8,221 nucleotides of DNA, from NCBI GenBank assembly GCA_005883365.1, contig VAXA01000177.1, positions 5,067 to 13,287 on the forward strand. The letters run 5' to 3'. A model generated the notes under the pieces. That model had not been told where the DNA came from. It did no database searches and was given only the letters and a program-made list of their open reading frames with translations. Positions 1 through 5,743 of the stretch are shown one piece after another. The stretch comes from Actinomycetota bacterium (GTDB lineage: Bacteria; Actinomycetota; Thermoleophilia; Gaiellales; Gaiellaceae). The position numbers and the translations under genes are program-made. How positions within the stretch are numbered: position 1 is the first letter of the stretch; each line of letters begins with the position of its first letter.

Positions 1-722
1 TTGAAGGTGTGGAAGAACTCCTCCTGGAAGCGCTCCTTGCCCTCGAAGAACTGGACGTCGTCGATGAGGAGCACGTCGTAGGCGCGGTAGCGCTGCTTGA
101 AGCCCTCGATCCGCTTGTCGCGCAGCGAGTTGATGAAGTCGTTCACGAAGGCCTCGCTCGTGACGTAGCGCACCGAGAGCTCGGAGGAATGCTCGGCGAC
201 GTACTGCGCAACGGCCTGGAGGAGATGCGTCTTGCCGAGGCCGGTGCTGCCGTAGATGAAGAGCGGGTTGTATGCCTGCGCGGGCGCTTCGGCGACGGCC
301 AGCGCGGCTGCGTGCGCGAAGCGGTTCGACGAGCCGATCACGAACGAGTCGAAGGTGTACTTCGCGTTGAAGCCGCCGCTCTCGGGCCGTACGCGCAGGC
401 CTTGGACCATGGGAACGACGGCCTCCGCCCCCACACGGTCCTCCGGCAACTGCTCGCCATTACCCGCGACCCGGAGCTCGAGCGCGTGCTCGAAGCCGAC
501 GATGTCGCGGACGGCGGCACCGATTAGGCCGAGGAAGTGACCTTCGATCCAGTCGCGGGTGAACTCGCTCGACACGGTGAGCACGAGCGTCTCGTCCTCG
601 AGCGCGAGCTCGCGGACGTCGCCGAACCACTTCCCGTACGTCCCGTCGCTGAGGGCCTCCCTGAGCCGTCCCGAGATCTCCTCCCAGAGGTCCTCTGCAG
701 ACAGCTCGAGTTGGTGTTCCAC
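1..722 (-). CDS. dnaA: Chromosomal replication initiator DnaA (partial, N-terminal 240 residues)
   Basis: DnaA binds DnaA boxes at the origin, forms an ATP-dependent filament, melts DNA and loads helicase. The reverse strand gives 240 codons that run off the left edge. Domain I is at about residues 8-85 ([10 protein letters not shown], then KWFGDV). A short linker, about 85-117, replaces the long domain II of many actinobacteria. The AAA+ domain begins near 118 ([13 protein letters not shown]). Walker A is GSTGLGKTH at 158-166 and Walker B is [10 protein letters not shown] at 217-226. The sensor regions and the DNA-binding domain IV lie outside the window. I chose the GTG at 722: it puts the conserved Trp at residue 13, and a GGGGAGG Shine-Dalgarno lies at 735-741. 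An in-frame ATG at 764 adds 14 residues but lies inside a probable -10 element. The gene is divergent from rpmH, the usual arrangement. Confidence 0.96.
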   Translation of the reverse strand, partial: MEHQLELSAEDLWEEISGRLREALSDGTYGKWFGDVRELALEDETLVLTVSSEFTRDWIEGHFLGLIGAAVRDIVGFEHALELRVAGNGEQLPEDRVGAEAVVPMVQGLRVRPESGGFNAKYTFDSFVIGSSNRFAHAAALAVAEAPAQAYNPLFIYGSTGLGKTHLLQAVAQYVAEHSSELSVRYVTSEAFVNDFINSLRDKRIEGFKQRYRAYDVLLIDDVQFFEGKERFQEEFFHTF

Positions 723-759
723 CGACGCCCTGATCCTCCCCGTCTCCGGCCCGGCGGCC

Positions 760-787
760 AGCATAACAGTGACCCCGCCGACCACAA
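760..787 (-). promoter_or_regulatory. Probable dnaA promoter
   Basis: On the minus strand TTGTGG (782-787) is followed after 16 nt by TATGCT (760-765), which is preceded by TG one base upstream, an extended -10. Transcription would start near 753, about 30 nt before the GTG at 722, with the GGGGAGG ribosome-binding site inside the leader. This is a motif match only. It argues against the alternative ATG at 764. Confidence 0.5.
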
Positions 788-828
788 AACCAGTGAATGT
801 GCAGGGCTTTTTCGGCCTCCCGGATCCC

Positions 829-842
829 TCCACAGGTGTGGA
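829..842. promoter_or_regulatory. Palindrome of two DnaA half-boxes
   Basis: TCCACAGGTGTGGA is a perfect inverted repeat. Each arm is TCCACA, the invariant right part of the DnaA box TTATCCACA; the three outer bases of each 9-mer do not match. The arms sit head to head with a 2-bp centre. It may be a low-affinity cooperative DnaA site, or a site for another dimeric regulator. Confidence 0.4.
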
Positions 843-891
843 CGCAGGTGGGGGAAACCGGCCCGGCCCGCATCGCTCCGCCATCTGCGCT

Positions 892-900
892 TGTGGATAA
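892..900 (-). promoter_or_regulatory. DnaA box, perfect consensus
   Basis: TGTGGATAA on the plus strand is the exact complement of the consensus DnaA box TTATCCACA. It lies between dnaA and rpmH, about 20 bp upstream of the candidate rpmH -10, so bound DnaA could affect rpmH transcription as well as replication. Confidence 0.75.
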
Positions 901-920
901 GCCGGTGGACGAACCTCGTC

Positions 921-926
921 TATACT
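921..926 (+). promoter_or_regulatory. Candidate -10 element for rpmH
   Basis: TATACT matches the housekeeping -10 consensus at five of six positions and lies 59 nt before the rpmH GTG. No good -35 is seen at 16-18 nt; the DnaA box at 892-900 occupies the region just upstream of where it should be. Confidence 0.4.
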
Positions 927-985
927 GACCGCCGCGCCCCGCCGACCGCGGGGATTTTTCTGGCAAAGACGAGCCTTTTCACCTC

Positions 986-1120
986 GTGAAGCGCACCTAC
1001 CAGCCCAACGTCCGTCGCCGCAAGCGCAAGCACGGCTTCCGCGCGCGCATGGCGACGAAGGCCGGTCGCGCGATCCTGAAGCGCCGCCGCGGCAAGGGCC
1101 GGGCTCGCCTGTCGGCGTAG
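986..1120 (+). CDS. rpmH: Large ribosomal subunit protein bL34
   Basis: The 44-residue, very basic product is a structural protein of the 50S subunit. It begins [20 protein letters not shown] after the start, the hallmark of L34, and ends KGRARLSA, the family's usual length and ending. The GTG start gives the conserved N-terminus exactly. No strong Shine-Dalgarno is seen. rpmH opens the plus-strand cluster and is followed after 26 nt by rnpA, the pairing found in most bacteria. It is too short to stand out in a length-filtered gene search. Confidence 0.98.
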   Translation: MKRTYQPNVRRRKRKHGFRARMATKAGRAILKRRRGKGRARLSA

Positions 1121-1133
1121 CTGCGAGCGGCAC

Positions 1134-1139
1134 TAAGCT
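1134..1139 (+). promoter_or_regulatory. Candidate leaderless -10 element for rnpA
   Basis: TAAGCT fits the TANNNT -10 pattern and ends 7 nt before the rnpA GTG, so transcription would begin at or next to the start codon. It lies in the 26-nt rpmH-rnpA gap. No Shine-Dalgarno is present before rnpA, which fits a leaderless transcript. Confidence 0.45.
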
Positions 1140-1146
1140 GCAATCT

Positions 1147-1500
1147 GTGAAGCGCGCCAACCGCCTGTCCCGCTCCCGGGACTTCGACGCGGTGCACCGC
1201 CGCGGCCGTTCGGTCTCATCCCGCTTTCTCGTTCTCTACTGGCTGCCGCAGGATGAACCGGCGGAACCGCGGATCGGGTTCGCGGTGCCGCGGGCGGCCG
1301 GCGGCGCGGTCGAGCGGAACCGGATCAAGCGGCGCCTTCGCGAGGTCTGGCGCGAGCGGCTCGAGCGCGTTGCGGCGGGACACGACTACGTGCTGATCGT
1401 CCGTCCCGGGCTCGTCGAGGCAGCCGAGGCGAACGGCTTCGCGTGGCTCGGCGAGCGCGTCGACGAGCTGCTGGGACAGACCGGGGTGCTCGCCGCATGA
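1147..1500 (+). CDS. rnpA: Ribonuclease P protein component
   Basis: RnpA is the protein subunit that helps the catalytic RNase P RNA bind precursor tRNAs and remove their 5' leaders. The 117-residue product has the usual length. It starts [15 protein letters not shown], typical of the family, and carries the signature [10 protein letters not shown] at 57-66. The segment before the signature reads [11 protein letters not shown], where many homologues have a lysine-rich loop (SKKVGKAV-like). The GTG start is chosen because homology begins there. Its stop overlaps the yidD ATG (ATGA at 1497-1500), suggesting translational coupling. Confidence 0.96.
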   Translation: MKRANRLSRSRDFDAVHRRGRSVSSRFLVLYWLPQDEPAEPRIGFAVPRAAGGAVERNRIKRRLREVWRERLERVAAGHDYVLIVRPGLVEAAEANGFAWLGERVDELLGQTGVLAA

Positions 1501-1671
1501 GCGCCGTGATGCGCCTGCCGGGCGTGCTCGGAATCGGCCTCGTCTGGCTCTACCGGCTCACGCTCGGCGCGCTCTTCCCGACGACCTGCAAGTACCACCC
1601 CTCCTGCTCGGAGTACGCGATTCAGGCGCTGCGCCGGCATGAGCCACGGGGGCTTCGACCCGGTCCGATGA
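1497..1671 (+). pseudogene. yidD: yidD, membrane protein insertion efficiency factor, internally deleted and frameshifted
   Basis: YidD is a small membrane-associated protein, usually 70-85 residues, encoded between rnpA and yidC and thought to help YidC insert proteins. The N-terminal half is intact from the ATG at 1497: hydrophobic start, then CKYHPSCSEYAIQALRR in frame. The characteristic ending, SHGGFDPVR and TGA, is also present (1642-1671) but in the +1 frame. The usual middle segment (about 20 residues, containing the RCxP-type motif) is missing near 1637-1642. The missing length must be 3n+2 to restore the frame. In the present sequence the N-terminal frame has no stop and continues in frame into yidC. 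This may be a true lesion or an assembly error. The old end overlapped the yidC start as ATGA (1668-1671). Confidence 0.85.
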
Positions 1672-2486
1672 TCGTCTACGCCATCCCGATCATCAGCCAG
1701 CTCGAGACCGTGATGCGTCACGTCCTCAACTGGTTCCACTCGAACCTCGGCCTCACGTGGGCCTGGTCGATCGTGGCCACGACGGTCGTCGTCCGGATGC
1801 TGCTCGTGCCCCTGACGATCCGGCAGATCCACTCCACGCAGTCGCTGCAGAAGCACGCGCCGCAGATGAAGGAGATCCAGAAGAAGTACAAGAACGACCG
1901 GCAGAAGCAGAACGAAGAGCTGATGAAGTTCTACCGGGAGAACAAGATCAACCCGGCCGCCGCGTGCCTGCCGATGTTGCTGCAGCTCCCGGTCTTCATC
2001 GCCCTCTACTACACGCTGAAGCACTTCAAGTTCACGGGCGACCTCTCGTTCCTCCACTTCATCCCGTCGATCTCGGCCGGGACGACTGCCCACTGGGGCG
2101 GCTACGTGCTCCTCCTCGTCTACGTCGCGAGCCAGATGGCGTCGTCCCTGTTCATGATGACGACCGTCGACAAGACGCAGCGCACGATCTTCATGGTCAT
2201 GCCGCTCGTCTTCGTCTTCGTCATCGCCCGCTTCCCCGCGGGCCTCGTCCTCTACTGGGTGACGACGAACCTCTGGACGGTCGGGCAGGGACTGATCACG
2301 CGACGCCTGGTCTCCCGGACGCCCGCTCCGGTGCTGGAGAAGCGCAGCTCGCGGACTCCGCCGAAGGACGACGGCTCGAGCGGCAACGGCGCCCGCGGCG
2401 AATCGCCGTCGGCGAAGCCTGCTCCGTCGGGCTCGCAGCAGCCTCGCCAGGTGCGGCGGAAGAAGAAGCGCACGAGCCGGCGATGA
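1668..2486 (+). CDS. yidC: Membrane protein insertase YidC
   Basis: YidC/Oxa1 insertases place membrane proteins into the cytoplasmic membrane alone or with SecYEG. From the ATG at 1668 the product has 272 residues, the short form typical of actinobacteria, without the large periplasmic domain of Gram-negative YidC. Hydrophobic segments flank a cytoplasmic basic hairpin (APQMKEIQKKYKNDRQKQNE, then MKFYRENKINPAAACLPMLLQLPVF). The arginine in the first core helix (VVRMLLVPLTIRQ) matches the conserved hydrophilic-groove arginine. The tail after about residue 215 is basic and low in complexity, ending VRRKKKRTSRR, a likely ribosome-contact tail. In this sequence the frame is open upstream through yidD to 1497, giving a possible 329-residue fusion. 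The stop overlaps the next ATG (2483-2486). Confidence 0.95.
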   Translation: MIVYAIPIISQLETVMRHVLNWFHSNLGLTWAWSIVATTVVVRMLLVPLTIRQIHSTQSLQKHAPQMKEIQKKYKNDRQKQNEELMKFYRENKINPAAACLPMLLQLPVFIALYYTLKHFKFTGDLSFLHFIPSISAGTTAHWGGYVLLLVYVASQMASSLFMMTTVDKTQRTIFMVMPLVFVFVIARFPAGLVLYWVTTNLWTVGQGLITRRLVSRTPAPVLEKRSSRTPPKDDGSSGNGARGESPSAKPAPSGSQQPRQVRRKKKRTSRR

Positions 2487-3184
2487 ACGAGGTGACCGAC
2501 CTGACGACCGAGGCGACCGGGGAGACGGTCGGCGAGGCGAAGTGGGCGGCGTTGCGCGAGCTCGAGCGGCGGCATCCCGGGCTCGACAAGGCCGCGGTGC
2601 GCTTCGAGGTCGTCGCCGAGGGAGAGCGCGGAATCCTCGGCGTCGGCTACGAGCCCGCGCGGGTCGTCGCCCATCTGCCGGCCGAGGCTGCGAAGGCGGC
2701 GGCCGCGAGCACGACTGCGGGCGAGAGCGACGACACCGCCCAGGCCGCCGACGCGCGGGGGCTCGTGACACGAATCGTGAGGGCGCTCGGCGTCGATGCG
2801 GACGTCGAGGCCCGTGAGGAGCCGGAGGCGGTCGTGATCACGTGCTCCGGCCCGGATGTGGGCCTTCTGATCGGCCGCCACGGCCAGACGATCGACGCGA
2901 TGCAGTACCTCCTCAACGCGGTCGGCTGGCGCGCGCACGGGGAGGGGCGGAAAGAGGTGATCGTCGACGCCGCCGGCTACCGCGCCCGGCGGAAGGCGAC
3001 GCTGGAAGCCCTGGCGCTGCGGATCGCCGAACGGGTGCGCGACTCGGGTGAGCCCGAGGAGCTCGAGCCGATGACGGCGGTCGAGCGGAAGGTCGTCCAC
3101 CTGCGCCTCAAGGACGTCGCGGGCGTGGGTACGGCCTCCGAGGGTACGGAGCCGAACCGCTACGTCGTCGTCGTTCCTGAGTGA
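2483..3184 (+). CDS. jag: Jag/KhpB RNA-binding protein (Jag-N, KH, R3H)
   Basis: Jag (KhpB) is a cytoplasmic RNA-binding protein, partner of KhpA in some Gram-positives and linked there to cell shape and division. The 233-residue product has a Jag-N domain at about 12-62 (ending GILGVGYEPARVV), an Ala/Thr-rich linker at 68-90, a KH domain at about 91-165 with the GxxG loop GRHG at 131-134, and an R3H domain at about 170-233 with the RxxxH signature RKVVH at 202-206. It starts at the ATG overlapping the yidC stop, so it is probably translationally coupled. Placement directly after yidC is the standard gene order. Domain order and length are complete. Confidence 0.95.
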   Translation: MNEVTDLTTEATGETVGEAKWAALRELERRHPGLDKAAVRFEVVAEGERGILGVGYEPARVVAHLPAEAAKAAAASTTAGESDDTAQAADARGLVTRIVRALGVDADVEAREEPEAVVITCSGPDVGLLIGRHGQTIDAMQYLLNAVGWRAHGEGRKEVIVDAAGYRARRKATLEALALRIAERVRDSGEPEELEPMTAVERKVVHLRLKDVAGVGTASEGTEPNRYVVVVPE

Positions 3185-3686
3185 CTGGCTCGACGCAGTT
3201 CTCGCGACGCCGGGGCTGACTGCGCTGCGCGATCCGGGTCGCGCGCGGGAGATGCTCCTCGACGACGCGCTGCGGGCGCTGCCGCTGCTCGAGCCCTACG
3301 AGGGCCCGTTGCTCGACGTCGGATCCGGCGGCGGATCTCCGGGCATCCCGCTCGCTGCGGCGCTGCCCGAGCGCGAGGTGACGCTGCTCGACGCCGGGCA
3401 ACGCAAGTGCGCCTTCCTGCGCCGCTGGGCACCGCCGAACGCGGAGGTCGTCTGGGGCCGAGCGGAGCAGCAGCCGCCCGAACGATGGGGCGTGGTCCTG
3501 GCGAAGGCCCTCGCGCAGCCGCCGGTAGCGGCGGAGCTGTGCCTGCCGCTCGCGTCCGCGTCGGCGCGGCTGGGCGGCGGTGCGCCCGAGCTCCACGAGG
3601 GTCTGGCCGTCTTGCCGAAGGTGGCCCCGACCCCTCCCGGCTTCCCGCGCCGCGCCGGCGTGGCGAAGAAGCGTCCGCTGGTCTAG
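3177..3686 (+). CDS. rsmG: 16S rRNA (guanine-N7)-methyltransferase RsmG, short form
   Basis: RsmG (GidB) uses S-adenosylmethionine to methylate G527 of 16S rRNA. The frame contains the RsmG N-terminal stretch LTALRDPGRAREMLLDDALR, the SAM-binding loop DVGSGGGSPG, the following acidic strand (VTLLDAGQRKCAFL) and the C-terminal signature PTPPGFPRRAGVAKKRPL. Homology begins upstream of the first ATG (3252), at SDWLDAVLATPG, but no ATG, GTG or TTG precedes it in frame. A CTG at 3177 is the likeliest start and would give 169 residues, overlapping the jag stop. The protein looks about 20 residues short between LCLPLAS and ARLGGG, where homologues have a GG-turn and a helix. That may be an in-frame deletion. 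The methyltransferase identity is firm; start and completeness are not. Confidence 0.88.
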   Translation: MSDWLDAVLATPGLTALRDPGRAREMLLDDALRALPLLEPYEGPLLDVGSGGGSPGIPLAAALPEREVTLLDAGQRKCAFLRRWAPPNAEVVWGRAEQQPPERWGVVLAKALAQPPVAAELCLPLASASARLGGGAPELHEGLAVLPKVAPTPPGFPRRAGVAKKRPLV

Positions 3687-3687
3687 C

Positions 3688-3693
3688 GACAAT
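3688..3693 (+). promoter_or_regulatory. Possible -10 element for parA
   Basis: GACAAT lies 9 nt before the parA ATG in the 16-nt rsmG-parA gap and matches TATAAT at four of six positions. No Shine-Dalgarno is visible before parA, so a leaderless start is possible. Read-through from rsmG is an equal alternative. Confidence 0.2.
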
Positions 3694-3702
3694 GGCCGGG
3701 CC

Positions 3703-4455
3703 ATGTCCCGGATCTACGCGCTCGCGAACCAGAAGGGCGGCGTCGGCAAGACGACGACCGCCGTCAACCTCGCCGCGTGCCTCGCCGAGGCCGGCGAGCG
3801 CGCGCTCGTCATCGATCTCGACCCGCAGGCGAATGCGACGTCCGGGCTGGGGATGCGTGCGAACGGCAGCTCGAGCTACGACCTCCTCGACGGCGCACCG
3901 CTGGCCGAGCTCGTCCATCCGACCGCCTTCGCGAACCTCGACCTCGTCCCGGCCAAGCCGGATCTCGCCGGCGCTGTCGTCGAGCTCTCGGGGCGCGCCG
4001 ACGGCGAGCGCTACCTCGCGCAGGCGCTCGCCTCGGGCTGCGACCGCTACGACTTCGTCTTTCTCGACTGCCCGCCGTCGCTCGGCCCGCTGACGGTCAA
4101 CGCGCTGGCAGCCGCCGACCGCGTGCTCGTGCCGGTGCAGGCGGAGTACTACGCGCTCGAAGGGCTGGCTCAGCTCCTCCATTCGGTGGAGCTGATCCGG
4201 CGGCGGCTGAACCCGAATCTCGGCATCGGCGGGCTCCTGCTGACGATGGTGGACGGCCGGACGCGTCTTGCGCAGCAGGTCGAGGAGGAGGTGCGGCGGC
4301 ACTTCGGGCAGCTCGTCTTCCGCACGTCGGTCCCTCGCTCGGTGCGGCTCGCCGAGGCGCCGAGCCACGGCTTGCCCGCGATCGCCTACGACCGTCGCTC
4401 CGCCGGAGCCGACGCCTACTGGAAGGTGGCGATGGAGCTTGTCGAGCGCGCCTGA
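3703..4455 (+). CDS. parA: Chromosome partitioning ATPase ParA (Soj)
   Basis: ParA is a deviant Walker ATPase that binds nucleoid DNA non-specifically when ATP-bound and moves ParB-parS complexes apart. The 250-residue product begins SRIYALANQKGGVGKTTTAV, with the deviant Walker A box KGGVGKTT at 11-18 including both the signature and catalytic lysines. Walker A' is VIDLDPQANAT near 36-46 and Walker B is FVFLDCPPSLG near 120-130. The C-terminal part (FRTSVPRSVRLAEAPSHGLPA) is typical of chromosomal Soj proteins. Length is normal for the short chromosomal type, without an N-terminal DNA-binding domain. It follows rsmG by 16 nt and overlaps parB by 17 nt. Confidence 0.97.
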   Translation: MSRIYALANQKGGVGKTTTAVNLAACLAEAGERALVIDLDPQANATSGLGMRANGSSSYDLLDGAPLAELVHPTAFANLDLVPAKPDLAGAVVELSGRADGERYLAQALASGCDRYDFVFLDCPPSLGPLTVNALAAADRVLVPVQAEYYALEGLAQLLHSVELIRRRLNPNLGIGGLLLTMVDGRTRLAQQVEEEVRRHFGQLVFRTSVPRSVRLAEAPSHGLPAIAYDRRSAGADAYWKVAMELVERA

Positions 4456-5302
4456 GTCCTCCCCGCAACGTCGCGGCCTCGGCCGCGGTCTCGAGGTCTT
4501 GATCGGCGGCCACCCGGTCCCGAGCGAGCTGCTCGAGATCCCCGTCGACGCGATCCATCCGAACCCGCGCCAGCCGCGCCGCCGCTTCGAGCCGGAGGCG
4601 GCTTCGGGGCTGGCCGAGTCGGTGCGGCGGCAAGGCGTCATCCAGCCGCTGCTCGTGCGGCCCCGCGGCGTCGGCGGCTACGAGATCGTCGCCGGTGAGC
4701 GCCGCTGGCGCGCTGCTCGCGAGGCCGGCCGCGAGACCGTGCCGGCAGTTGTGCGCACGGCCGACGATCGCGAGACCCTCCTCCTCGGCCTGGTGGAGAA
4801 CGTCGCGCGCGAGCAGTTGACGCCGATCGAGGAGGCGCGCGCGTATGCCGTCCTGATCGACGAGTTCTCGCTCTCGCTCGGTGAGGTTGCCGAGCGGGTC
4901 GGGCGCTCCAAGCCCTCGGTCTCGAACCGGATCCGCTTGCTCGAGTTGCCCGACGACGTGCTTGGCATGGTCGAGCGCGGCCAGCTGAGCGAGGGACACG
5001 CCCGGGCTGTCCTCGCCGTGCCAGACCACGAGGGCCGCCGCCGGCTCGCGCGCGCGATCGTGCGGCGCGGCCTCTCGGTGCGCGCCGCGGAGCAAAGGGC
5101 GAAATGGGCCGGCGCGCGGCAGCGTCCCCGTACGCGATCGGCTCCGGTCGACCCTGCTCTCGCCGATCGGGTCCGCAAGGCGATCGAGCAGCTGACCGGC
5201 TGGCACGCACGCGTCGTCCCCGGAAGGATCGAGCTCGCCTTCGCGGACGAGCACGACCTCGCCGAGCTGGCCGAGGCGCTCGAGAACGCGGCTGGAGCGT
5301 AG
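4439..5302 (+). CDS. parB: Chromosome partitioning protein ParB (Spo0J), CTPase clamp
   Basis: ParB loads at parS near the origin, binds CTP and slides as a clamp to form the segregation complex. The 287-residue product has an N-terminal RRGLGRGLEVLIG motif (11-23), which in the family stimulates ParA. The CTP-binding domain includes GERRWRA at 86-92 and ENVAREQLTPIEEA at 120-133. A helix-turn-helix lies near 145-170 (LSLGEVAERVGRSKPSVSNR), and a C-terminal dimerisation region covers about 240-287. I chose a TTG start at 4439: homology begins just after it, no ATG or GTG is suitably placed in frame, and GGAAGGTGG lies 9 nt upstream (4421-4429). The start lies inside the parA end, implying coupled translation. 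No parS site was found in the window. Confidence 0.95.
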   Translation: MSSAPESSPQRRGLGRGLEVLIGGHPVPSELLEIPVDAIHPNPRQPRRRFEPEAASGLAESVRRQGVIQPLLVRPRGVGGYEIVAGERRWRAAREAGRETVPAVVRTADDRETLLLGLVENVAREQLTPIEEARAYAVLIDEFSLSLGEVAERVGRSKPSVSNRIRLLELPDDVLGMVERGQLSEGHARAVLAVPDHEGRRRLARAIVRRGLSVRAAEQRAKWAGARQRPRTRSAPVDPALADRVRKAIEQLTGWHARVVPGRIELAFADEHDLAELAEALENAAGA

Positions 5303-5307
5303 AACGA

Positions 5308-5381
<74 letters not shown>

Positions 5382-5394
5382 CCCGCGGGGCCGG

Positions 5395-5400
5395 ATTCTA
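5395..5400 (-). promoter_or_regulatory. Candidate -10 element for tRNA-Ile
   Basis: TAGAAT on the minus strand matches the -10 consensus at five of six positions and lies 13 nt before the mature tRNA 5' end, giving a precursor leader of about 7 nt. No good -35 is seen. The GC palindrome CCCCGCGGGG (5381-5390) spans the leader and the first tRNA base. Co-transcription from the upstream minus-strand small gene is also possible. Confidence 0.4.
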
Positions 5401-5408
5401 GCCGGGGG

Positions 5409-5657
5409 TTAGTGGAGGCGGTGGGTACGGACGAGGTACTCCTCGACCGCGAGCAGGAACGACTCGTCTTCCGCGAGTTCGACCAGTCGTGTCTTCGTTG
5501 CCGCGTCGAGGTCCCGGTCGAGCGCGATCTCGACGACGAAGCTCGGAGTGCGCCCCGACTGCGACAGGGCGGCCATCCGGAGGAAGATCCGGCGGGCCTC
5601 CTCGTTCTGCGAGATCGCCTCGAGGGACTCCAGGTCGTCAAGCCAAAGCGGGCGCAC
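5409..5657 (-). CDS. Small hypothetical protein upstream of tRNA-Ile
   Basis: I do not recognise this protein. From the GTG at 5657 it has 82 residues, beginning VRPLWLDDLESLEAISQNEE and ending VEEYLVRTHRLH. It is acidic, predicted mainly helical, with no membrane segment, cysteines or obvious motif. Its codons are strongly G/C at the third position, as in neighbouring genes, which supports real coding. The frame extends to a GTG at 5684, but the nine extra codons include rare ones (AGA, CGT, GGT, CAA), so I prefer the shorter start. It lies on the same strand as tRNA-Ile, ends 27 nt before it, and is divergent from the nuclease gene. Whether it is expressed is not shown by the sequence. Confidence 0.6.
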   Translation of the reverse strand: MRPLWLDDLESLEAISQNEEARRIFLRMAALSQSGRTPSFVVEIALDRDLDAATKTRLVELAEDESFLLAVEEYLVRTHRLH

Positions 5658-5719
5658 GAGTCTGCAACGCCACCCACCTTGCACGGGATACGCCGGGTTT
5701 TCGTCCGCACGGCCTGAGC

Positions 5720-5725
5720 TATATT
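5720..5725 (+). promoter_or_regulatory. Candidate -10 element of the bifunctional-nuclease gene
   Basis: TATATT matches the -10 consensus at five of six positions. Transcription would start near 5732, giving a leader of about 12 nt that contains GAGGT (5732-5736) seven nt before the ATG. No clear -35 is seen. Confidence 0.45.
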
Positions 5726-5743
5726 CGGGACGAGGTCGGGCGG

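Larger units (their letters stand above)
723..985. other. dnaA-rpmH intergenic region, candidate origin or DnaA-regulated region
   Basis: This is the longest gene-free stretch in the window. It holds one perfect DnaA box (892-900), a palindromic pair of half-boxes (829-842), a probable dnaA promoter and a candidate rpmH -10. The right end is locally richer in A/T, with short T runs at 954-958 and 976-979. In actinobacteria the functional oriC usually lies between dnaA and dnaN, which would be left of this window. One perfect box is few for an origin, so this may be an autoregulatory or accessory DnaA-binding region. Confidence 0.5.

Noticed and set aside
977..991. parS-like palindrome TTCAC-CTC-GTGAA at the rpmH start
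   Set aside because: The parS core is TTTCACGTGAAA with no 3-bp spacer; the symmetry here comes partly from the GTGAA of the rpmH start and is probably chance.
1757..2482. Upstream in-frame extension of jag through yidC
   Set aside because: Out of frame with YidC and low in complexity; Jag homology begins at the ATG at 2483.
1386..2771. A 461-codon minus-strand open frame over rnpA-yidC-jag
   Set aside because: Arg/Pro/Ser-rich shadow of well-identified plus-strand genes.
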